Source: an uncultured Collinsella sp. (lineage in GTDB: Bacteria; Actinomycetota; Coriobacteriia; Coriobacteriales; Coriobacteriaceae). From it: a DNA stretch of 64,000 nt. Location: positions 62,001 through 126,000 of the forward strand of contig CALAMG010000014.1 of NCBI GenBank assembly GCA_937925715.1. The letters run 5' to 3'. The notes below the pieces were generated by a model. It did not search any database and was not told the origin of the DNA. It saw nothing but the letters and a program-made list of their open reading frames with translations. The stretch's first letter is position 1, and every line of letters begins with the position of its first letter. Positions 28,474-35,944 of this stretch are shown here, one piece after another. The position numbers were made by a program, and so were the translations under genes.

Positions 28474-29481
28474 CTATTCGGAAGGTGCCTCCTCGTCTCG
28501 TATGCTTTTCCAGTTGCGGATAAGTGCCTTGCGTAGTTCGTTTTGTTTTCTCTGGTACCCGGTGTCGGTGCATCGAGGCATGCCGAGTGCTTCGCGAATG
28601 TTGTTCATGGCGCGGTGAAAGGCGAGCTGGCTGCCGAACTGAGCCGAAGTGAGCGTAACGATTCGATATCCCATTTGGGAGAGAACGGCCTCTCGCTCCG
28701 CATCTGCTCCCTTGCGCTCGAGCTCATCGTGAAAACCGCTCTTATATTCGATACCGAGCGCCCTGCGCTTATAGGTCACGAGCGCATCGATTTTGAGCGT
28801 TCGAGCTTTGGCGCAATGCCAGAGACGTTGAGGGATCTCGAGCGGTTTGTTGAGTTCGACACCTCGGATGCCAACGCCGCCTTCGCTTGTTGGGAGCGAG
28901 AGGGCGATTGCCGAAGCGGTCTCCATAGGCGAGGCCGAGCGATCGTAGATGTGCCTGAGCGCGAGCCGTGCACGTGTGGCACCGGGTTTGCCGGGGTGCC
29001 GATCGAGCAGTTCGGTTATTTCATCCTTGGAGGTGCTGGCTGGTTGCTCGGTATAAGGGTCGGCGGGATTGAGCCTCATGCGATAATCGCCGCAAACTTC
29101 ATAGCCATATTCGAGATATTCGATCCTATCCATCCACTCGGCAGCGAGCACGAAGGCGAAGGCTTCGTCGGTGATGAAGATTCCGGGCGTCAACTCGTTA
29201 ATATGCTCGTAGGGAAGATTTTGTCCAAGAATGTGGCAAACGACGCCTTTGGTACGAATTCGCTCAAATTCGAATACAACCGCGATATCGATAGTCTTAA
29301 GCATATCGGACGGAATGCCGCAGTCGGTAAGGGCCTGTCGTATGCGCGCAACACGTTGCTGGGTGGAGATGCCTTGTGCGCCTATCTGGTAGTCGTGCCG
29401 CGCAAGAGACTGAACCAAATTCTGGGGTGCATGATGGACAAGCCATGCGGTTTTATGCGAAATGAGAACAGGGGTATCCAT
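28474..29481 (-). CDS. PD-(D/E)XK nuclease-fold protein, AbiEi/DUF559-like
   Basis: A 335-residue protein of uncertain function. The C-terminal third resembles the DUF559/AbiEi C-terminal (Vsr-like) fold: ASPMETASAIALSLP, then KIDALVTYKRRALGIEYKS, in which Asp and the Glu-x-Lys of IEYKS give a D...ExK active-site pattern, and AVLSQMGYRIVTLTSAQF. Residues 1-160 are not recognised; no clear helix-turn-helix is visible. It may be a solitary endonuclease, or an AbiEi-type regulator or antitoxin without its toxin. It is flanked on both sides by a 78-bp inverted repeat and transcribed alone. No HUH or DDE transposase motif is present. Confidence 0.7.
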   Translation of the reverse strand: MDTPVLISHKTAWLVHHAPQNLVQSLARHDYQIGAQGISTQQRVARIRQALTDCGIPSDMLKTIDIAVVFEFERIRTKGVVCHILGQNLPYEHINELTPGIFITDEAFAFVLAAEWMDRIEYLEYGYEVCGDYRMRLNPADPYTEQPASTSKDEITELLDRHPGKPGATRARLALRHIYDRSASPMETASAIALSLPTSEGGVGIRGVELNKPLEIPQRLWHCAKARTLKIDALVTYKRRALGIEYKSGFHDELERKGADAEREAVLSQMGYRIVTLTSAQFGSQLAFHRAMNNIREALGMPRCTDTGYQRKQNELRKALIRNWKSIRDEEAPSE

Positions 29482-29573
29482 TGAGGGCCTCTCGCTCTGA
29501 GCCGGTATCCAACTCTTATGTCCGTTGAAGTGGGGAAATATACCGGATGTGAGTAAATCAACTCACTCATGCT

Positions 29574-29651
29574 GTGAGCTCAATCCAAACATGTACGTCA
29601 GCCTCCAAAGATGTCGGAAAATGTCGTTTTTGGAGGCTGACGTACATGTTT
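29574..29651. repeat. 78-bp inverted repeat, right copy, of nuclease-gene cassette
   Basis: Inverted copy of 28386-28463 (75 of 78 bases identical), about 92 bases upstream of the enclosed gene's start. Alone it folds into a hairpin of 20 uninterrupted pairs, extendable to about 25. The loop has two direct ATGTCG repeats separated by GAAA. The remaining bases up to 29785 show no gene. Confidence 0.9.
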
Positions 29652-29785
29652 TGGACCCTTGGCATTCCAGTAACGCCACGCCCGCATCCAGTCCCGACCG
29701 TTTGCCGAGCAATAGGATCGCAATCGGCGCCGAACATGTACTATGTACGGGCATTGTCTAAACCCGCAACCCAAAGGACCCCATC

Positions 29786-30475
29786 TTGCCCGTCGTCGCC
29801 GCTATAACCGTTACCTCACATGCCTCGGATGCCATGGTCGCTATTCCGTTTTGGCTCGAGATGTTCGCTGTTGTCGCTGCATCGATCTCAGGTGTGCTGG
29901 TTGCGCGCGAGCACAAGCTCGACCTGGTGGGCGCGGTCGCGCTCGCGGTGGTCTGCGGTCTGGGCGGCGGTCTCTTGCGCGACATGACGCTGCAGGTGGG
30001 CAACGTTTACATCCTCAACCAGCCGATGGCGCTCCCGCTTTCCATTGCCACGGCAGCCATCATCTATATCTTCCCGGCTATCGTCGACAAGCCCGAAAAA
30101 CTCATTCCCCTGCTCGACATCATCTCGGTCGGCATCTACGCCGCCACTGGAGCAGACAAGGCGCTGGTCTACGGCTTTGCGCCGGCGGTGTGCATCATGA
30201 TGGGCTTTTTCACCGCGGTGGGCGGCGGCATGTTGCGCGACGGCTTTATGGGCGTGGTTCCGGGCATTTTCCAACGTACTAACTTTTATGCCATCGCTGC
30301 CATCGCCGGATCGACAAGCTATGTGTGTCTCGTTATGAGCGGCATCATGAGCAATGTCGCCGCGCTGGTCGTATGCGTTGCCGTGACCATGGGCCTGCGC
30401 TGGCTCTCGCTGCGCTTTGACATCAAAAGCCCCACCGAAGAAGACATCGCGCGCTTTTTGCACCGTAAAAAGTAG
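29786..30475 (+). CDS. Trimeric intracellular cation channel (TRIC/UPF0126) family protein
   Basis: A 229-residue membrane protein with about seven transmembrane segments in two similar halves, the bacterial TRIC/YicG arrangement. Each half has the glycine-rich motif: VVCGLGGGLLRDMTLQVGN and FTAVGGGMLRDGFMG. Homologues conduct K+ or have been linked to glycine uptake. The start is taken as TTG at 29786 with AAAGGA before it; the ATG at 29834 is an alternative without a clear ribosome site. Confidence 0.88.
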   Translation: MPVVAAITVTSHASDAMVAIPFWLEMFAVVAASISGVLVAREHKLDLVGAVALAVVCGLGGGLLRDMTLQVGNVYILNQPMALPLSIATAAIIYIFPAIVDKPEKLIPLLDIISVGIYAATGADKALVYGFAPAVCIMMGFFTAVGGGMLRDGFMGVVPGIFQRTNFYAIAAIAGSTSYVCLVMSGIMSNVAALVVCVAVTMGLRWLSLRFDIKSPTEEDIARFLHRKK

Positions 30476-30544
30476 GCAGCACGACACAACCCCTCGAAAT
30501 GCAACCGAGAGGTTCTTTTAGAGCGCCCGCGCGTTGGGTACCCT

Positions 30545-30569
30545 GTTAGGTATATGCCGAACACCTAAC
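30545..30569. promoter_or_regulatory. Inverted repeat before the bactofilin-like gene
   Basis: GTTAGGT and ACCTAAC flank an 11-base AT-rich centre containing TATATG, immediately before the AAAGGA ribosome site. It may be an operator over the promoter, or a leader hairpin. Confidence 0.35.
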
Positions 30570-30582
30570 AAAAGGATCAACC

Positions 30583-31728
30583 ATGGCTTTCAATCAAACC
30601 GCGACGGCGCCGTCACACAAGATGCGTCGCTGCCTGCTTATGGCATTCGCGCTCATCGCGCTCGCGCTCACTGCTCTTCCCACGGCGTCATTTGCCGGCA
30701 CAGACACGGCAGGCAATGTCCTTGCGACCGACAATGACGCCAATCCGTCCGGCGCCGAGGGTGACCTGTACTGGGCCGGTCAGGCCCTCAACTTGGATGA
30801 TGCGTCCATCGACCACGATATCATCGCTGCGGGCGATACCCTCTCAATTCGCGACTGCACGGTAGGCGGCGCCGTTCGTCTTGCGGCGCGCACAATTGAT
30901 ATCGCCCAAACCACGGTTGATGGCAGCATAACCGTCGCTGGCCAGCACGTTGTTCTCAACGCCGACAGCACCGCCAACTGTTTCTATGCGATAGGCGAGA
31001 CGGTTGCCCTGCGCGGCTCTACCAAGTCGGCAGCGCTTGCGGGCGATACGGTGACCATCGATGGCACCGTCGAGGGCGATGTCGAGGTTTGGGCCGACAA
31101 GCTCATCCTGGGCAAGAACGCCCACATCTCCGGCACCGTGAACGCGCACGTCTCCGAGGACCCCGAGCGTGCCGCAGGCGCCGAGGTAGGCGCGCTCAAG
31201 ATCGACCGCACCGAGAACGAGGATACTTCCACCGTTAACGATGTCATCGGCGGTATCGTCGCCGCGGCACTCTCGACCTGCTTTGTCGCTCTGCTGCTCG
31301 AGCTCGTCTTTCCGCGCGCGACCGCCAGCGCCGCCGGCATGCTCCACCAGCGCCCCATGCCCCTGTGGGTGAGCGGTCTTCTGGGCACGGTTGCTATCGT
31401 CCCCGCCGTCCTACTGTTGATTATCTCTATCGCTGGTCTGTCGCTTGCCGGAGCCCTCTTGTGCGGCGTTATCGGCATCGCGTTGGTGTCGAGTGCCTTT
31501 GCGGGGTGCGCGATCGCCCGCATGGTCGGACACAACCAGAACCGCTACGCCATGGCAGCCGTGGGCGGCATAATCGCAGGCGCCCTCACGGGGCTTCCCC
31601 TCGTAGGCGACTTCATCAGCGGCGTGGCCTTTATCTTTATGCTCGGCTACATCATCCAAATCATCTGGCGCAACGCCCACCTCAAGCCGCAGCAGCCGGC
31701 TAACACGCCAGAACTCCCCACCGCTTAG
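30583..31728 (+). CDS. Exported bactofilin-like (polymer-forming) membrane protein
   Basis: A 381-residue protein. A signal peptide (residues about 14-38: RRCLLMAFALIALALTAL ending ASFA) is followed by a right-handed beta-helix-like region with short repeats (residues 60-190: LNLDDASIDHDIIAAGDTLS, then TVGGAVRLAARTIDIAQTTV and TIDGTVEGDVEVWADKLILG), as in bactofilin/polymer-forming domains. Four hydrophobic segments follow in residues 215-360. Bactofilins are usually cytoplasmic, so the signal peptide and C-terminal membrane domain point to an envelope role. Related proteins are often annotated polymer-forming cytoskeletal. Function is unproven. Confidence 0.75.
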   Translation: MAFNQTATAPSHKMRRCLLMAFALIALALTALPTASFAGTDTAGNVLATDNDANPSGAEGDLYWAGQALNLDDASIDHDIIAAGDTLSIRDCTVGGAVRLAARTIDIAQTTVDGSITVAGQHVVLNADSTANCFYAIGETVALRGSTKSAALAGDTVTIDGTVEGDVEVWADKLILGKNAHISGTVNAHVSEDPERAAGAEVGALKIDRTENEDTSTVNDVIGGIVAAALSTCFVALLLELVFPRATASAAGMLHQRPMPLWVSGLLGTVAIVPAVLLLIISIAGLSLAGALLCGVIGIALVSSAFAGCAIARMVGHNQNRYAMAAVGGIIAGALTGLPLVGDFISGVAFIFMLGYIIQIIWRNAHLKPQQPANTPELPTA

Positions 31729-31738
31729 CCGCCAACCG

Positions 31739-31765
31739 CCACAAAGGGGCCAAGCACCTTTGTGG
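31739..31765 (+). terminator. Hairpin after the bactofilin-like gene
   Basis: CCACAAAGG and CCTTTGTGG pair perfectly around 9 bases, just beyond the stop at 31728. There is no T-run, so it may be a weak or Rho-assisted terminator. Confidence 0.5.
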
Positions 31766-31797
31766 CAATGCAGACCAGCTAAATCCCCTTGCACCAA

Positions 31798-31830
31798 AAA
31801 GGGCGCCGACCATTGCGGTCGATGCCCTTT
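31798..31830 (-). terminator. Terminator of typA
   Basis: AAAGGGC/GCCCTTT with a nested CGACC/GGTCG stem, followed on the minus strand by T-rich sequence. Confidence 0.75.
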
Positions 31831-31857
31831 CTCGTTAGACGTTATAAAGCCCAGCGC

Positions 31858-33696
31858 TTATTTGTTGACCTGACCGGCGCGGACGGCGGCCTTCTTGCGG
31901 TCGGTGGCGTTGAGCAGACGCTTGCGCAGGCGGATGTTCTTGGGAGTGATCTCCACCAGTTCGTCATCGGCGATGTACTCCAGCGCCTCCTCCAGCGAGA
32001 AGGTGCGGGGCGGCACCAGCTGGACGGAGATATCGGAGGTCGAGGAACGCTGGTTGCCCAGGTTCTTGGTACGGGCGATGTTGACGACCATGTCGCCGGC
32101 CTTGCTGCGCTCGCCCACGATCATGCCCTCGTAGCACTCGGTGCCCGGCTCAACAAACAGCTGGCCGCGCTCCTGCAGCGTACCCAGAGCGTAGGCAACG
32201 GCCTTCTCGGTGGTCATGGAAATCATGGCGCCGTTCTGGCGGTTGCCGATCTCGCCGGCGTAAGGACCATACTCCAGGAAGGTGTGGTAGAACACGCCCT
32301 CGCCGTGGGTAACGTTCATGATGCGGTTCTTAAGACCCATGATGCCGCGGGTCGGGATCTTAAACTCGAGGTGCGTCACGATGCCCGAGGTATCCATGCT
32401 CGTCATGATGCCGCCGGAGGTACCGAAGACCTCAACGACCTTGCCCGAGTACTCGTCCGGGCACTCGACGACGGCCTGCTCGACAGGCTCCATCTTGTTG
32501 CCGTTCTCGTCCTTCTTAAACAGAACGCGGGGACGGCCGACCTGGAACTCAAAGCCCTCGCGGCGCATGGACTCCATCAGGACGGACAGGTGCAGGATGC
32601 CGCGGCCCGAGACCTCGACGCCGCTCTTGTCCTCGAGCTCCTCGATCTTCATGGTCACGTTGTTCTCGGCCTCGTTGAACAGGCGCTCCTTGAGCTGACG
32701 GGCGCCCACGATGTCGCCGTCGCGACCGACGAGCGGGGAGGTCGAAGCCTCAAAGACGATGGACAGGGTCGGCGGGTCAATCTCGATGGGCTCGAGCTCG
32801 ACGGGGTTCTCGGGATCGGTGTAGACATCGCCGATATCGGTGCGGTCGATACCCACGACGGCGGCGATGTCGCCGGCGCCGACTTCCTGGCACTCGGTAC
32901 GGCCCAGGTAGTCGAAGGTAAAGAGCTGCTTGACGGTAGCGGTGGCGCTGGAGCCGTCGTTCTTCACAACCAGGATCTGGTCGCCCTGGTGGATGGTACC
33001 GGAGTACACGCGACCGATGCCGATACGGCCAACGAAGTTGGAGTGGTCGATGGTCACGCACTGCATGGCCAGCGGGGCGTTCTCGTCAACCTCGGGCGCG
33101 GGCATGTCGTCGATGATCATATCGAGCAGCGGATACATGTCCATGTTGCCGTCGTTGGGATCAAGACGGGCAAAGCCATTCATGGCGCTGGCGTAGACCA
33201 CGTGCTCCATGGCGAACTCAAGCTGGTCGTCGGTGGCGCCCAGGTCGGCCATGAGGTCCAGGCAGTCGTTGTAGGCCTTCTCGGGGTTAGCACCCGGACG
33301 GTCGATCTTGTTGATGACGATCATGATCTTAAGGCCGGTGTCGATAGCGTGACGCAGCACGAAGCGGGTCTGGGGCATGGGGCCCTCAAAAGCGTCAACC
33401 AGCAGCAGGGCGCCGTCAGCCATACGCAGCACGCGCTCGACCTCGCCGCCAAAGTCGGCGTGGCCTGGGGTGTCGATGACGTTGATCTTGACGTCCTTAT
33501 ACTCGATAGAGATGTTCTTGGCGAGAATCGTAATGCCGCGCTCGCGCTCCTGGTCGTTAGAGTCCAGGACGCGGTCCTCGACCTGCTGGTTGGCACGGAA
33601 GGCGTCCGTGGCACGCAGGAGCTTATCGACCATCGTCGTCTTGCCGTGGTCGACGTGAGCGATGATGGCGATGTTCCTCAGATTGTCTACGCGCAT
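31858..33696 (-). CDS. typA: Ribosome-associated translational GTPase BipA/TypA
   Basis: BipA is an EF-G-like GTPase that binds the ribosome and aids large-subunit assembly and stress adaptation. The 612-residue protein has the G1 loop AHVDHGKTT, G2 ERERGIT, G3 DTPGHADF and G4 NKID, EF-G domains II, III and V, and the BipA-specific C-terminal region. The length is normal. It is a single-gene unit with its own terminator. Confidence 0.97.
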   Translation of the reverse strand: MRVDNLRNIAIIAHVDHGKTTMVDKLLRATDAFRANQQVEDRVLDSNDQERERGITILAKNISIEYKDVKINVIDTPGHADFGGEVERVLRMADGALLLVDAFEGPMPQTRFVLRHAIDTGLKIMIVINKIDRPGANPEKAYNDCLDLMADLGATDDQLEFAMEHVVYASAMNGFARLDPNDGNMDMYPLLDMIIDDMPAPEVDENAPLAMQCVTIDHSNFVGRIGIGRVYSGTIHQGDQILVVKNDGSSATATVKQLFTFDYLGRTECQEVGAGDIAAVVGIDRTDIGDVYTDPENPVELEPIEIDPPTLSIVFEASTSPLVGRDGDIVGARQLKERLFNEAENNVTMKIEELEDKSGVEVSGRGILHLSVLMESMRREGFEFQVGRPRVLFKKDENGNKMEPVEQAVVECPDEYSGKVVEVFGTSGGIMTSMDTSGIVTHLEFKIPTRGIMGLKNRIMNVTHGEGVFYHTFLEYGPYAGEIGNRQNGAMISMTTEKAVAYALGTLQERGQLFVEPGTECYEGMIVGERSKAGDMVVNIARTKNLGNQRSSTSDISVQLVPPRTFSLEEALEYIADDELVEITPKNIRLRKRLLNATDRKKAAVRAGQVNK

Positions 33697-33813
33697 GTAG
33701 TTCCCCTATCTTCTATCCATATACAAACGGCACGCGTATGCGGCCCGCCCAGCGATACAACGCTCAGCGGGAATATTGAGCCTTTTACCGAAAACTCGTT
33801 TATTTTAGCGATT

Positions 33814-34263
33814 TTAGATGAGAGGGGTTTCCTCACCTGCAGGTTCAGGGTCGCTCCACATAAAACCATCGCCGGCGCCCATGCCCTCATACAGCACATA
33901 TGCCGAAAAACCGCTCTCGAGCGTGGTTTCGAAGAAACTCACGAGCAGAGCATCGTGATAGCCGCCGTCAATCTCGACGCAGCCGGTGTAGCCGATGGCA
34001 TAGCGGGCGATACGGCCCAGGCCCTCGTCCTTAAGACCCATCTTGTGCTCGGAAATAAAGTTGGTGGCCGCCTCCAGGCACGCCTCTTCGCCGTCCTCGT
34101 CGAGCGCCGCCAGATATCGGTTGGAAGCAGCGTCCTCAATCGCCACAACTACGCCCGGATTCTCGCCGGCGGCAAGGTCGTCCAAGAACGCACCAATCAG
34201 GTCACACACCATGGCGTCGAGCTCGGCGGAGACGTTACCGGTGTCCTGCATATCCTGTGCCAT
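33814..34263 (-). CDS. Conserved-looking soluble protein of unknown function
   Basis: A 149-residue acidic protein that I do not recognise. It has no signal peptide or transmembrane helix. Residues 36-60 (NPGVVVAIEDAASNRYLAA) and 85-130 (ARYAIGYTGCVEIDGGYHDA) suggest an alpha/beta domain. GGAAGG stands before its ATG. It follows the small membrane protein gene by 30 bases, so it may be the last gene of an operon starting at 35184. Confidence 0.7.
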   Translation of the reverse strand: MAQDMQDTGNVSAELDAMVCDLIGAFLDDLAAGENPGVVVAIEDAASNRYLAALDEDGEEACLEAATNFISEHKMGLKDEGLGRIARYAIGYTGCVEIDGGYHDALLVSFFETTLESGFSAYVLYEGMGAGDGFMWSDPEPAGEETPLI

Positions 34264-34293
34264 CTTTAGACCTTCCCATCGAGTCCGGCGTCG

Positions 34294-34683
34294 TTACAGT
34301 TCCTGTGCCTCGGCGGCGATCCTGGCGGCAGCGTCGCGGGCGCGCATCATATCCATCGCGCGCTTGTCGAGCACCTTGATCTGACTGGTCAGCATTACCG
34401 CGTCGACCACACCCCAGATCACCAGGCCCGTAGAGATCGAAAACCCAAGCGCACCAACTGTACCACGAAGGCGCGAGCAGATTGCCGCGACAAGGACGGA
34501 GATGACAACCATCTTGATAAACGAACCACGGCGCTCGCGAAGCGTGCGGGCCTGCGTCACATAGGCAATGCGAGCCGCCTCAGAAGCCTCTGAGCGCATC
34601 TGGGCCTCGCGTGCAATGGCCGCCGCCTCAGCCGACATGCCGCCGGCCATCAGCGAACGCTCCGCAACCCTGCCGCCCCGCAT
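34294..34683 (-). CDS. Small membrane protein of unknown function
   Basis: A 129-residue protein. A charged Ala/Arg-rich N-terminus (to about residue 55) precedes two hydrophobic segments (about 57-70 and 75-98) and a charged C-terminal helix. The first ATG follows the stop of the DUF151 gene directly; the ATG at 34648-34650 (MAGGMSAEAAA) has a better ribosome site (GCGGAG) and may be the true start. No family is recognised. Confidence 0.6.
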   Translation of the reverse strand: MRGGRVAERSLMAGGMSAEAAAIAREAQMRSEASEAARIAYVTQARTLRERRGSFIKMVVISVLVAAICSRLRGTVGALGFSISTGLVIWGVVDAVMLTSQIKVLDKRAMDMMRARDAAARIAAEAQEL

Positions 34684-35184
34684 TTAGAAGTCATCGGGGG
34701 AGAGCGTATGGACGAACTCGTCGAACTTCTCGAACTCCTGCTCGTCGTCAACTTCCTCGGCATGGGCAGAAACGGTGCCCAGGCGATTCATGATGTCGTC
34801 CTCCACAAACATGGGGGCATTGCTGCGTACGGCGAGGGCGATGGCGTCGCTCGGACGCGCATCGATCTTATGCTCGTTGCCATCGGCCAACACGACAACC
34901 GTCGCGTAAAACACGGGCGGCTCGGCGCGAACGATTTCGATGCGTTCGAGCTTGGCACCCAGGGCACCAACAGTATCGAGCAACAGGTCATGGGTAATCG
35001 GGCGCTCGGCGCGACCGCTATCGATGCCGCGGCTGATGGCAGCAGCTTCAAACGAACCAGTCTGAATGGAAAGGGAACGCAGTGGCGCGGGCGAGTCCGA
35101 TTTGCTGCAGCGCTCGCGAAGCACGATAAGCGATGGCACGGGACCGGCGGCCATGACGATGGTCTCTATGTCGACACGAACCAT
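34684..35184 (-). CDS. Bifunctional nuclease (DUF151) family protein
   Basis: A 166-residue protein of the DUF151 family; some members have DNase and RNase activity. Recognisable are the DLLLDTVGALGAKLERIEI segment, FYATVVVL, and the IDARPSDAIALAVRSNAPMF motif that marks the family. The ATG at 35182-35184 follows CGGAGG. The usual length is about 150-170. It probably heads a three-gene operon with the two unknown genes downstream. Confidence 0.9.
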   Translation of the reverse strand: MVRVDIETIVMAAGPVPSLIVLRERCSKSDSPAPLRSLSIQTGSFEAAAISRGIDSGRAERPITHDLLLDTVGALGAKLERIEIVRAEPPVFYATVVVLADGNEHKIDARPSDAIALAVRSNAPMFVEDDIMNRLGTVSAHAEEVDDEQEFEKFDEFVHTLSPDDF

Positions 35185-35303
35185 GGAACACCTCCGGTAC
35201 GTAGCGGTTAACACGCGGCAGTCCGCCGCATTGAATAGCTATACTACCCAAACTTTCGCACAGCACACAAAACCAAAATGAGATTTATCGCAGACAAGAA
35301 AAA

Positions 35304-35328
35304 AGCCCCGAGGCAATGCCCCAGGGCT
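35304..35328 (-). terminator. Terminator of the tRNA Ile-Ala-Ile cluster
   Basis: An 11-bp GC-rich hairpin followed by TTTTTT on the minus strand, 15 bases beyond the last tRNA. Confidence 0.85.
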
Positions 35329-35342
35329 CTTCACAGTTTTGA

Positions 35343-35419
35343 TGGTGGACCTGACAAGATTCGAACTTGTGACCTCCCGGTTATCAGCCGGACGCTCTAA
35401 CCAACTGAGCTACAGGTCC
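35343..35419 (-). tRNA. tRNA-Ile (GAT), distal copy
   Basis: On the minus strand the acceptor GGACCTG pairs with CAGGTCC, CCA is encoded, and the anticodon loop CTGATAA gives GAT. It is identical over its length to the copy at 35567-35643. Confidence 0.95.
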
Positions 35420-35423
35420 ATCA

Positions 35424-35499
35424 TGGTGGAGGTTAGGGGGATCGAACCCCTGACCTCAGGCTTGCAAAGCCCGCGCTCTCCCAGCTGAGCTAAACCCCC
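35424..35499 (-). tRNA. tRNA-Ala (TGC)
   Basis: The acceptor GGGGGTT pairs with AACCTCC (one wobble), CCA is encoded and the anticodon loop TTTGCAA gives TGC. It lies 4 bases upstream of the distal tRNA-Ile. Confidence 0.95.
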
Positions 35500-35510
35500 A
35501 CGGAGACAGT

Positions 35511-35555
35511 AATAAACACCCCAGCGGCGACTCGGCTCTCGCTGGGGTGTTTATT
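35511..35555. terminator. Strong hairpin between tRNA-Ile and tRNA-Ala
   Basis: AATAAACACCCCAGCG and its perfect complement form a 16-bp stem around 13 bases. Its AT-rich base makes it a possible bidirectional terminator. It could also be a processing site between the proximal tRNA-Ile and the Ala-Ile pair. Confidence 0.65.
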
Positions 35556-35566
35556 GCGAAAGAAAG

Positions 35567-35643
35567 TGGTGGACCTGACAAGATTCGAACTTGTGACCTC
35601 CCGGTTATCAGCCGGACGCTCTAACCAACTGAGCTACAGGTCC
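35567..35643 (-). tRNA. tRNA-Ile (GAT), proximal copy
   Basis: Same sequence as the distal copy, with anticodon GAT and encoded CCA. It is the first gene behind the promoter at 35658-35687. Confidence 0.95.
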
Positions 35644-35657
35644 ATCGCGCAAGGGAT

Positions 35658-35687
35658 ATATTAGACGAGTCGTTACGCGCGCGTCAA
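35658..35687 (-). promoter_or_regulatory. Promoter of the tRNA Ile-Ala-Ile cluster
   Basis: TTGACG (35682-35687) and TAATAT (35658-35663) on the minus strand with an 18-base spacer, 14 bases before tRNA-Ile. Confidence 0.7.
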
Positions 35688-35713
35688 CAACTTTTTTTGA
35701 AAATCTTTGAAGG

Positions 35714-35855
35714 GTGTTCGCCCCGGTCGCACGGCGGCATGTGAAGTCGCCTACTCGGACAGTCCTGACTCGCACAGAGAGCACATTAAGTGCTCTCTGG
35801 CTCGTGCGGAACTCGCGATCGACTTCACATGTCGCCGTGCGACCGGGGCGAACAC
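35714..35855. repeat. Large structured inverted repeat between gyrA and the tRNA cluster
   Basis: Bases 35714-35749 pair with 35820-35855 over 36 positions with only one G-U wobble. The interior holds a second hairpin: AGAGAGCAC/GTGCTCTCT around ATTAA, extended by CGCAC/GTGCG across a bulge. There is no coding frame or T-run. It is unlike the loops at 7.3 and 12.8 kb. Confidence 0.85.
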
Positions 35856-35877
35856 GAGTCCCAAGGTTTTCAAAAAA

Positions 35878-35904
35878 GCGGTCGGCGCGCAGTGCGCCGA
35901 CCGC
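35878..35904 (-). terminator. Terminator of gyrA
   Basis: GCGGTCGGCGC pairs with GCGCCGACCGC around 5 bases, followed on the minus strand by TTTTTTG, 41 bases beyond the gyrA stop. Confidence 0.9.
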
Positions 35905-35944
35905 CGATATATGGGGTCTGATATTTTCTACCAGCCAGGGCCTC

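Noticed and set aside
28386..29651. Idea that the inverted-repeat cassette is an ordinary insertion sequence
   Set aside because: The enclosed protein shows no DDE, HUH or serine/tyrosine recombinase motif, and the flanks show no target duplication; kept as an unexplained cassette instead.
31789..34269. Plus-strand open frame of about 826 codons
   Set aside because: It lies antisense to typA and the 33.8 kb gene; it is explained by their codon bias.
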